Source of the DNA: Nitrospinota bacterium
Lineage (GTDB): Bacteria > Nitrospirota > Nitrospiria > Nitrospirales > UBA8639
DNA: 5,464 nucleotides
NCBI GenBank assembly: GCA_022561525.1
Contig: JADFRB010000167.1
Coordinates: 1-5,464 of the forward strand
Direction of reading: 5' to 3'
In this document: one piece after another, positions 1 to 5,464 of the stretch
How positions within the stretch are numbered: the stretch's first letter is position 1
Layout: each line of letters opens with the position of its first letter
Notes under the pieces: generated by a model
What the model saw: the letters and a program-made list of their open reading frames with translations, nothing else
The model's database searches: none
What the model was told of the DNA's origin: nothing
Position numbers and translations under genes: made by a program

Positions 1-48
1 TTCATGACCTATAGATGTTCCAGGTGAGCCTGCTCGCAGCAGTGGGAG

Positions 49-253
49 GGAATGTTCAAAAAAGCATGCCCTGAGTCTTTCCGAAGGGTCTATCCAGCAA
101 GGCCGCAGCCCTTTTGACGCGCGGAGCGTACTCTGCAGTACGTGAGCACGGTAAAAGGGCGACCTGCCTACGCGAAGCCGCTTCAGCAGGCATGGAACCG
201 CTGGCTTGTCAACCGTAGCTTTAGCGAAGGCTGGCGGCTTTTTTCAACATTCC
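49..253. repeat. Compound palindromic intergenic repeat (Nitrospira-type)
   Basis: Seen in the sequence: the ends are inverted repeats, GGAATGTTCAAAAAAGC at 49-65 against GCTTTTTTCAACATTCC at 237-253, complementary at 16 of 17 positions. Inside lie a perfect 8-bp stem (GCCCTTTT 108-115 with AAAAGGGC 153-160) enclosing a 6-bp hairpin (CGTACT 127-132 / AGTACG 137-142, loop CTGC), and an imperfect hairpin (CCTGC 163-167 / GCAGG 186-190). From memory, not a search: the blocks CCAGCAAGGCCGCAGC, GCGTACTC..AGTACG..GAGC and GCTGGCGG..TTTTTCA occur in the same order in a multicopy intergenic element of Nitrospira genomes. This copy appears to carry extra sequence between the left arm and the CCAGCAAGGCC block. 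It has no coding capacity of its own, so any mobility would need to be supplied in trans. Confidence 0.65.
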
Positions 254-280
254 CCGAAGGGATTCTGGAGCGAGCCAAGG

Positions 281-323
281 AGCGAAGAGTGCGCATACCG
301 GGAGTATGGAAGCGATGCGCGAC
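281..323. repeat. Second hairpin module beside the palindromic repeat
   Basis: Two alternative stems overlap here: CATAC 294-298 with GTATG 304-308 (loop CGGGA), and GCGCAT 291-296 with ATGCGC 315-320. The arrangement, a short hairpin flanked by GAGCGAAGAG-like and AAGCGATGCG-like words, resembles the central part of the neighbouring repeat. The word CCGAAGGG occurs both inside that repeat (81-88) and just after its right arm (254-261). This may be the remains of a second, degenerate unit of the same family. There is no T-tract, so it is not an obvious intrinsic terminator. Confidence 0.4.
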
Positions 324-421
324 GCAGGCGCAGTCCAAAAGCAGCCGGCCAATTGTCCCGGTTATTTCGTGACGAACCCTAAGGTTGTTTCTCGGCACAC
401 GGGTTCCCAACGAAAACGCAC

Positions 422-426
422 AGGAG
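422..426 (+). promoter_or_regulatory. Possible ribosome binding site of engB
   Basis: AGGAG is the only purine-rich Shine-Dalgarno-like word near the engB start. It abuts the in-frame ATG at 427, which is too close to serve it, and lies 12 bases before the ATG at 439, longer than the usual 5-9. Protein homology favours 439, so this is the likely but suboptimally spaced site. Confidence 0.4.
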
Positions 427-438
427 ATGTCACGGCCT

Positions 439-1104
439 ATGAAAATCAATTCCGCCGAATTTGTTCAAAGTTGCGTAAAACCTGAACAATACCCACGTGA
501 ACGATTGCCCGAGGTGGCATTTGCGGGACGATCCAATGTGGGAAAATCGTCCGCCATTAATTCGTTGTTGAATCGAAAAAAATTATCCAAAGTGAGCGTG
601 ACCCCAGGAAAGACGCAGACGCTCAATTTTTTTCGAATCAAAATAGCAGATAAAGTCTTCCCACAAATGTATTTTGTGGATTTGCCAGGATACGGGTACG
701 CGAAAGTGTCAAAGTCGGTTCGGGAGCAGTGGGGACCGATGATCGAACGCTATTTGTCCGGGCGGTCGCAATTGTTTGCGGTGGTGCAATTGGTCGATTC
801 TCGCGGAGTGGAAGCACATGATCTCACCACGTATCAATGGCTCACCCACATTGGCCACCGGCCGATTGTCGTGGCCACGAAGGTAGACAAGCTCAATCGC
901 AGTCAGCGAAATACCTGTCTGACGAAACTGTGCCAGTCACTCCAATTATCGAGTGCTGACGAGGTGATTTTGTATTCCGCAAAAACCAATGAAGGCCGTC
1001 TGGACCTCTGGAAGGCGCTACGGAAACGAAGTGAAACGATTCAGGCTCAAACGCAAGAGTTTTCAAAGGGTAGGGAGAATGAGGGTTGTTCAATACCCAG
1101 CTAA
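439..1104 (+). CDS. engB: Ribosome-biogenesis GTP-binding protein EngB (YihA/YsxC)
   Basis: A 221-residue cytoplasmic TRAFAC-class GTPase. In other bacteria this family helps late assembly of the 50S ribosomal subunit and is often essential. All G motifs are visible: G1 GRSNVGKSS at residues 30-38, G2 TPGKTQT at 55-61, G3 DLPGYG at 81-86, G4 TKVD at 147-150 and G5 SAK at 180-182. The start at 439 was chosen because MKINSAEFVQSCVKPEQYP matches the usual EngB N-terminus (MK..KSE...SAVKPEQYP in Bacillus YsxC). In-frame starts at 427 (ATG) and 385 (TTG) would add 4 or 18 non-conserved residues. The length is slightly above the roughly 195-210 typical of the family, owing to a polar C-terminal tail after the last helix. 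The gene stands alone on the plus strand, and its TAA overlaps the stop of the convergent parvulin gene by four bases. The family identification is essentially certain; the start is probable. Confidence 0.96.
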   Translation: MKINSAEFVQSCVKPEQYPRERLPEVAFAGRSNVGKSSAINSLLNRKKLSKVSVTPGKTQTLNFFRIKIADKVFPQMYFVDLPGYGYAKVSKSVREQWGPMIERYLSGRSQLFAVVQLVDSRGVEAHDLTTYQWLTHIGHRPIVVATKVDKLNRSQRNTCLTKLCQSLQLSSADEVILYSAKTNEGRLDLWKALRKRSETIQAQTQEFSKGRENEGCSIPS

Positions 1105-2048
1105 AACTTAATCTCGATGTACGCCTTGTCCTTTAAGTTCGACAACCACTCTCCTCGAACATCGCGGGTTTTTCGTTGGAACAGGTTATTTTTGATGGCG
1201 TCTTTGACTTCGTCAAATGGGAGTGGCTCCCCGGGGGTGGTTTCTTCCAACGTTAAAATGTGAATGCCGAGTTCGGTTTCAACAGGTTGACTCACATCAC
1301 CGATCTTCATGCCTTCCAGCGCGCGCGCTAATGGCCCTAATAATTCATTTTTTCCCATAAAGCCCAGATCTCCCCCAAGGACACTCTCGGTTCCTTCGGA
1401 GTGTTGCTGCGCCAATTCTGAAAAGTCTGTCCCATCTTTGAGTTGTTGCACGAGTGCGTTGGCTCGAACCAATACATCCGTGTTGGATTCTCCATCCTGA
1501 GGCTTCAATAAAATTTGCCTGAGATGATATTGGCCCGGCGTGGTGAATTCCTCTTGGGTTGTGGTGTAATAACTGCGGACTTCCTCCGGTGAGACCATGA
1601 GGCGACGGTGAACTTCCCAGTCCAGCATCCGGCGGATGATCAGTTCTTCTCGAAGTTGTGATCGTGGTGTCGAGTTCGCCACCGTGGGTTGAGTTTGACG
1701 TAATTGGTCTAGAACTTGGTCTAGTTCTTTTTCGGACACAGTGATCCCTTTAGCCCTTGCCTCCTGCAATTGGAGTTTGCGTTCGATAATTCGGTTTATG
1801 ACGTCATATTCTTTCTGCGTGAGCCGCCGTTCGAGCTCTTCCCCGTCGTATCGAGCTCTGAGGCGAATGGTTTCATCTCGCAGTTCCGTTTCGAGTTCTG
1901 AGATTGTAATGACCTCGGTGTTCACGATGGCGGCAATGCCATCCTTGAGAGCCTTGAGAGGTTCGGCGAAAGAAGAGGTTGGGGGAAAGATGAAGAGCCC
2001 CAGTAATATGGCGATGGGCAATCCACAATACTTCTGTCCCATTCTCAT
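1101..2048 (-). CDS. SurA-like periplasmic peptidyl-prolyl isomerase/chaperone (single parvulin domain)
   Basis: A 315-residue predicted secreted foldase. Residues 1-28 form a Sec signal peptide: basic start MRMGQK, hydrophobic core LPIAILLGLFIF and a probable cut after SSFA. There is no lipobox, so it is probably soluble periplasmic rather than a lipoprotein. Residues about 31-165 form a helical SurA-N-type chaperone region opening with DGIAAIVNTEVITISELE. Residues about 174-269 form one parvulin (rotamase) domain with GGDLGFM and GIHIL. The tail to 315 ends YIEIKF, as in SurA proteins. E. coli SurA has two parvulin domains and about 428 residues, so this is a shorter form. Family members escort outer-membrane proteins across the periplasm. 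Two positions usually catalytic in parvulins differ (Gln178, Gly219), so it may act mainly as a chaperone. ATG 2048 was chosen because the frame upstream crosses a repeat; an in-frame CTG at 2060 is an alternative. It lies downstream of mfd on the same strand. Confidence 0.88.
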   Translation of the reverse strand: MRMGQKYCGLPIAILLGLFIFPPTSSFAEPLKALKDGIAAIVNTEVITISELETELRDETIRLRARYDGEELERRLTQKEYDVINRIIERKLQLQEARAKGITVSEKELDQVLDQLRQTQPTVANSTPRSQLREELIIRRMLDWEVHRRLMVSPEEVRSYYTTTQEEFTTPGQYHLRQILLKPQDGESNTDVLVRANALVQQLKDGTDFSELAQQHSEGTESVLGGDLGFMGKNELLGPLARALEGMKIGDVSQPVETELGIHILTLEETTPGEPLPFDEVKDAIKNNLFQRKTRDVRGEWLSNLKDKAYIEIKF

Positions 2049-2065
2049 TCGTGCGCACAGGGTAC

Positions 2066-2071
2066 CCTCCT
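2066..2071 (-). promoter_or_regulatory. AGGAGG Shine-Dalgarno-like site before the parvulin gene
   Basis: On the minus strand this reads AGGAGG, a full match to the anti-Shine-Dalgarno core. It lies 5 bases before an in-frame CTG (2060-2058) but 17 bases before the chosen ATG at 2048. It sits at the edge of a G-rich repeat element, so the match may be coincidental. If it is used, translation would start at CTG and add four residues to the signal peptide. Confidence 0.35.
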
Positions 2072-2156
2072 CACCCTTCCCCACGCCTTCGCCAGAGCGC
2101 TTCGGCGCGCAGGCAGGTTTCCCCCTTTGAGGGGGCGAAGGAGAGGAAATTGGGGT
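2066..2156. repeat. GC-rich palindromic element between mfd and the parvulin gene
   Basis: Seen in the sequence: nested complementary words. An 8-bp stem pairs CCTTCGCC (2086-2093) with GGCGAAGG (2134-2141). Within it lie GCGC-TTCG-GCGC (2097-2108) and CCCCCT-TTG-AGGGGG (2121-2135); the latter competes with the outer stem for two bases. C-rich and G-rich tracts flank the set. On the minus strand the element reads like the common intergenic type with a CCCCCTCAAAGGGGG core followed by GAAGGGTGAGGAGGG, which I recall from many bacterial genomes. Read as protein it gives a Pro/Gly/Lys-rich stretch that often appears as a false N-terminal extension. There is no T-tract after any stem, so it is not a classical terminator. 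The rest of the 2049-2257 gap shows no confident promoter. Confidence 0.5.
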
Positions 2157-2257
2157 GATATTGGAAGTGGGTATTCTATGGTACGGTTTCACAAATTTGC
2201 AGCGATACGTCGTTTGGAAAGATAGTGAAATCATTTTGTCCGCCAGTACCATTATCA

Positions 2258-5200
2258 TCAAACCTGAACGGGTTCAGATGGTGCGTTGAGTAGGCCTTGA
2301 AGAATCGTATTTAATTCGCCGACTTGAGCCGACCACTCCTCTTGGCCGGTTTGAATGGCGATCGACTTGGGCGAAAGAAACCGTATGCTGCCTTCGCGGT
2401 ATTGCAGGAGCCAGTCGAGTCTTTCTTGCGCAATCGTGGCCTTGGGGTCAAGGGTGAGGGTGATGGTCCCTTTGTTGACTTCCAACGATTCCAAACGAAG
2501 TTTTTTCGCAAAGAGTCTAATCTGCATGACTTCAAATAATCGTTCGACCGCATCAGGCAGCGGGCCATACCGGTCCTGAGTTTCTTCGTGAAGCAGGGCC
2601 AGGTCGCCAATCTTTTGGCTGGCAGACAATCGTTTATAGAGCGAGAGTCGCTGGTGCCCATCCTCGACGTAATCATCGGGAATAAACGCCGACACATTCA
2701 AGTGCAACGTGGGGTCAATCTCTTCTTCGACCTGTTCACCTTTCATGTGCTGCACGGCTTGCTCGACCATCTGCATATAGAGGTCGAGGCCCACGGCAGC
2801 AATATTTCCAGACTGCTGTTTGCCGAGAAAATTGCCAGCCCCACGGATTTCCAAATCGGCCGCGGCAATGCGGAACCCGGATCCCAATTCGGTAAACTCT
2901 TGAATGGCCATGAGTCGCTTTTGCGCCTCGGTGCTCAAGACCTCTTCGTTGGGGAAAAAGAAATACGCATAGGCCTGGTCACCGGCTCGACCCACCCGGC
3001 CCCGCAATTGATACAATTGTGCCAAGCCAAACGTTTCCGCGCGATCAACCAAAATCGTGTTTGCCCGTGCCACATCCAAGCCGGATTGAATGATAGCCGA
3101 GGCTACGAGAATATCCGCTTCACCATGAAAGAATTTTAACATGACGCCTTCCAACACATGTTCATTCATTTGCCCATGCGCCATGAGTATGCGAGCCTCG
3201 GGCACAAGATCCTGAATCCAGCTTGCGGTCCGCTCCATACTGTGCACACGATTGTGCACATAAAAGACTTGCCCCTCGCGCGCTAATTCTCGGCGAATGG
3301 CTTCGCGAATGATATTCGGATTAAAACGGAGGACTTGGGTGCGAATGGCCAGGCGTCCTTGCGGGGGTGTGTCAATGATCGACAGATCGCGCACCCCGGA
3401 AAACGCCATTTGCAGGGTTCGAGGAATGGGTGTCGCAGTCAGCGTCAGAACATCCACCTGCTTGCGCAGTTGCTTGAGCCGTTCCTTGTGCCGAACGCCA
3501 AACCATTGTTCTTCATCGATGATAACCAATCCTAAGTTTTTAAACTCCACGCTTTTTTGCAGCAGCCGATGGGTGCCGATGACAATATCGACGACGCCGG
3601 TCGCCAAGTCCGGCAACAGGGCTTTGACCTCCTTGGGACTTTGGAATCGCGAGAGGACACCGACGCGAACCGGGAACGGAGCGAACCGGCGACAAAACGT
3701 TTCGTAGTGCTGTTGGGCGAGAAGTGTGGTGGGGACGAGGACGACCACTTGCCGATTGTCCTGCACGGCTTTGAATGCCGCGCGCATGGCGACCTCGGTT
3801 TTGCCGTATCCCACATCGCCGCAAATCAACCGGTCCATGGGCTTGGCTAATTCCAAATCTCGTTGGATATCCTCGATGGCTTTGATCTGGTCCGGAGTCT
3901 CTTCATAGTCAAACGCCGCCTCGAACTCGTGGGTCATGGTCGTATCTTCAGTATAAGTGCGTCGGGTCGTAACTTCACGACTGGCATACAATTCCACCAG
4001 TTCGTGGGTCATGTCTTCGATGCCCTTTTTCACTCGCGCTTTGGTTTTGGCCCAACTCGTCCCGCCAAGCCGGTCCAGCTTTGGCGCGTTGTGCTCACCC
4101 CCTCGATATTTCTGCACTTGGTTGATGCGATCGAGCGGCACATACAACGTATCTTTGCCGGAAAATTCCAAAATCAAATAGTCACTTTCAAAACCTTGGA
4201 CTGAGAGATGGCGCAACCCCTCGTACCGGCTGATACCATGCTGCACGTGAACGACATAATCCCCGGCATTGAGATCTTCAAGCGAAGACAAAAACTTCGC
4301 GGTTTTACTTTTGGGTTGAGGGCTGTGCCGTGAGACTTTGGCGAAAAGATCATCCTCGGTCACGATCGCAAACGGTGTGTCCTGCACCAGGAACCCCGAC
4401 GAAAGGTATCCCTGCTGAATGTAAAATGGCTCGCGTTCCGATTGAGTGGATTTCAGCGAAGGTTTCCCTTCAATAGCCGGTGCTTGATGTTCGGCGAACA
4501 ACGCCAACAGGCGGCCAACCTGACCAGTTGAACGAACCACGACGGTCACGGGCCCTTGGGTCCGCAACTGTTCAAGAATTTTGAGGGTCTCGGTAAAGGA
4601 AGTGCCACGTAATCCCAACCCCACGCTTTTGAGGGATTGAAAAGATACTGGAATGACCGGGTCCCACTCGCCCTCAGCTGGTGGGACGACGTCACTTGCC
4701 ACGATGAGGCTCGACGCCATCAAGGCCAGAAACTCGTCCCAAATGAGATAATGCGCGTCAGGCTCAGGATACGGTACGCCTGTGTCTGATTGTTCCAGTT
4801 GTTCCCACGTTTCAAGTAACCTGTCCCACATGGTTTGCGCTTCATGCGCCAGGTTCAATGGACGATCCATGAGGACGAGTGGAGCCTCCGTGAAGTATTC
4901 GAACAGCGTGTCCATGGATCCATACAGCTCGGGGGATCGCCATTCGGCATCTGGGGTAAGAGCCGGTAGCCCGGAGTCCGCCGGTAGCTCGGAGTCCGCC
5001 GGTAGCCCGGAGTCCGATCGATCGAAAGGGATCAGGTATTCCCGTGCCGGCAAAATGTTGGCGAAGGAAACCCGTTCTGTCGATTCTTGAGAGGCCGGAT
5101 CGAAAAGCCGAGTCGATTCCACGGTATCGCCGAGGAATTCGATGCGATAGGGTTCACTTTCGGCGGTGGAAAAAATGTCCACAATACCTCCTCGGACACT

Positions 5201-5464
5201 GAATTCCCCGGGAATCTCGACAACGGAGACTCGGCGGTAACCGATTCTGAGAAGGTGGGTGATCAAGGGTTCACGATCAATCGCACTGTCGACTTTCAGG
5301 GTTAGGCAAGACTGAGTAAAAACCGAATGGGGCACGAGCCGTTGCAACGCGGCTTCCGGCGTGGTGATGACCATGGTCGGTTGCTGTTCATGCAACCGAA
5401 ACAGCGTGCGCATTCGTTGACCCACCAGATCCACCGAGGGCGCCGTGGCTTCGTACGGCGTGGT
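2258..5464 (-). CDS. mfd: Transcription-repair coupling factor Mfd (N-terminus beyond window)
   Basis: An ATP-driven DNA translocase that removes RNA polymerase stalled at lesions and recruits UvrA for nucleotide excision repair. The frame is open to the right edge, so 1,068 C-terminal residues are visible; alignment by eye to E. coli Mfd suggests about 75-100 are missing. Numbering from the first codon at 5464: the UvrB-like module includes GEFSVRGG (86-93) and PYRIEF, keeping the arginines equivalent to E. coli R165 and R181 (here 91 and 107). A low-complexity linker lies at 151-168. The RNA-polymerase-interacting domain is at about 395-456 (VVHVQHGISRYEGL), with the relay helix at about 467-496. 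The motor has Walker A GDVGYGKTE 549-557, DEEQ 650-653, TATPIPRT 676-683 and QLRGRVGR 819-826. The TRG translocation motif is at about 865-886, and the C-terminal autoinhibitory domain runs from about 927. Oddities are Trp654 after DEEQ, IIQSGLDVA for IIE(T/S)G(I/L)D(I/V)P at 791-799, and an 18-bp DNA triplicate. It ends TGA at 2260-2258. Confidence 0.97.
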   Translation of the reverse strand, partial: TTPYEATAPSVDLVGQRMRTLFRLHEQQPTMVITTPEAALQRLVPHSVFTQSCLTLKVDSAIDREPLITHLLRIGYRRVSVVEIPGEFSVRGGIVDIFSTAESEPYRIEFLGDTVESTRLFDPASQESTERVSFANILPAREYLIPFDRSDSGLPADSELPADSGLPALTPDAEWRSPELYGSMDTLFEYFTEAPLVLMDRPLNLAHEAQTMWDRLLETWEQLEQSDTGVPYPEPDAHYLIWDEFLALMASSLIVASDVVPPAEGEWDPVIPVSFQSLKSVGLGLRGTSFTETLKILEQLRTQGPVTVVVRSTGQVGRLLALFAEHQAPAIEGKPSLKSTQSEREPFYIQQGYLSSGFLVQDTPFAIVTEDDLFAKVSRHSPQPKSKTAKFLSSLEDLNAGDYVVHVQHGISRYEGLRHLSVQGFESDYLILEFSGKDTLYVPLDRINQVQKYRGGEHNAPKLDRLGGTSWAKTKARVKKGIEDMTHELVELYASREVTTRRTYTEDTTMTHEFEAAFDYEETPDQIKAIEDIQRDLELAKPMDRLICGDVGYGKTEVAMRAAFKAVQDNRQVVVLVPTTLLAQQHYETFCRRFAPFPVRVGVLSRFQSPKEVKALLPDLATGVVDIVIGTHRLLQKSVEFKNLGLVIIDEEQWFGVRHKERLKQLRKQVDVLTLTATPIPRTLQMAFSGVRDLSIIDTPPQGRLAIRTQVLRFNPNIIREAIRRELAREGQVFYVHNRVHSMERTASWIQDLVPEARILMAHGQMNEHVLEGVMLKFFHGEADILVASAIIQSGLDVARANTILVDRAETFGLAQLYQLRGRVGRAGDQAYAYFFFPNEEVLSTEAQKRLMAIQEFTELGSGFRIAAADLEIRGAGNFLGKQQSGNIAAVGLDLYMQMVEQAVQHMKGEQVEEEIDPTLHLNVSAFIPDDYVEDGHQRLSLYKRLSASQKIGDLALLHEETQDRYGPLPDAVERLFEVMQIRLFAKKLRLESLEVNKGTITLTLDPKATIAQERLDWLLQYREGSIRFLSPKSIAIQTGQEEWSAQVGELNTILQGLLNAPSEPVQV
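4962..5016. repeat. Three tandem 18-bp units inside mfd
   Basis: Units at 4963-4980, 4981-4998 and 4999-5016 are identical except for one base at 4989 (T instead of C). On the coding strand they encode DSGLPA, DSELPA and DSGLPA. The unit length is a multiple of three, so copy-number change would keep the reading frame. The stretch lies in the variable linker after the UvrB-like module of Mfd, where family members differ in length. Confidence 0.9.

Larger units (their letters stand above)
1..438. other. Intergenic region with structured repeats and no convincing gene
   Basis: No open frame here shows recognisable protein motifs. Two short overlapping frames on opposite strands (plus 142-372 and minus 183-449) run straight through palindromic DNA and are best explained by it. 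The first 48 bases show nothing I can identify; they could be the edge of an upstream gene or its flank. Positions 49-253 form a palindromic repeat and about 281-323 a second hairpin module. Positions 346-438 form the presumed leader of engB. I found no well-spaced sigma70-type -35/-10 pair upstream of engB, so its promoter is not assigned. Confidence 0.6.

Noticed and set aside
49..253. Insertion sequence or integron attC site
   Set aside because: There is no transposase or integrase frame, no clear target-site duplication, and no GTTRRRY/RYYYAAC core pair at the ends.
142..372. Plus-strand 76-codon open frame in the left intergenic region
   Set aside because: It runs through palindromic repeat DNA, begins inside a hairpin arm, shows no family motif and is overlapped by an equally open frame on the other strand.
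183..449. Minus-strand 88-codon open frame
   Set aside because: It covers the same repeat DNA and overlaps the engB start region, with Arg/Ser-rich low-information sequence and no recognisable domain.
1105..1139. Bidirectional terminator between engB and the parvulin gene
   Set aside because: The 7-bp arms are AT-rich, separated by 21 bases and not followed by a T-tract; they also encode the parvulin C-terminus.
2175..2210. Sigma70-type promoter for the parvulin gene on the minus strand
   Set aside because: TAGAAT is a fair -10 box, but the hexamer at 17-base spacing (TGCAAA) is a poor -35 match; not strong enough to annotate.
2049..2261. 71-residue N-terminal extension of the parvulin protein from a TTG at 2261
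   Set aside because: It translates the GC-rich repeat into a Pro/Gly/Lys-rich stretch and would bury a clear signal peptide; no good ribosome binding site precedes the TTG.
2588..3139. Plus-strand 183-codon open frame opposite mfd
   Set aside because: It lies wholly antisense to the conserved motor and TRG region of Mfd. Its sequence is what an antisense shadow would give, with no domain of its own. The other long frames opposite mfd are rejected for the same reason.
4962..5016. Short CRISPR-like array
   Set aside because: The 18-bp units are directly adjacent with no spacers and lie in frame inside a conserved gene.

Overview
This 5,464-base window looks like ordinary bacterial chromosome carrying three housekeeping genes, with two repeat-bearing intergenic stretches that are the more unusual part. 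The best guess for the source is a member of the Nitrospira lineage. The grounds are a palindromic intergenic repeat (about 49-253) resembling, from memory, an element scattered through Nitrospira genomes, and the neighbouring mfd and SurA-like parvulin genes. The moderate base composition would suit a lower-GC, marine-type relative. This assignment is an inference; no rRNA or other marker is present.

Layout. Positions 1-438 hold no convincing gene. They carry a compound palindromic repeat with near-perfect terminal inverted arms and internal hairpins, followed by a second hairpin module. The plus strand then carries engB (439-1104), a ribosome-assembly GTPase with all its G motifs. Its TAA stop overlaps by four bases the TAG stop of a convergent minus-strand gene for a secreted SurA-like peptidyl-prolyl isomerase/chaperone (1101-2048). 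Upstream of that gene is a 209-base gap (2049-2257) with a GC-rich palindromic element. The rest of the window (2258-5464, minus strand) is mfd, the transcription-repair coupling factor, which lacks only its extreme N-terminus because it runs off the right edge.

How the genes relate. mfd and the parvulin gene lie head to tail and may be co-transcribed, but the structured 209-base gap leaves room for a separate promoter. They act in different processes: transcription-coupled DNA repair in the cytoplasm and outer-membrane protein folding in the periplasm. engB acts in late large-subunit ribosome assembly and is transcribed towards them. I see no new multi-gene system, CRISPR array, transposase, tRNA or rRNA.

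Most worth checking are the intergenic repeat, an in-frame 18-bp triplicate inside mfd, departures from consensus in Mfd helicase motifs II and V, missing parvulin active-site residues in the SurA-like protein, and the uncertain start of that protein beside a repeat-embedded AGGAGG.
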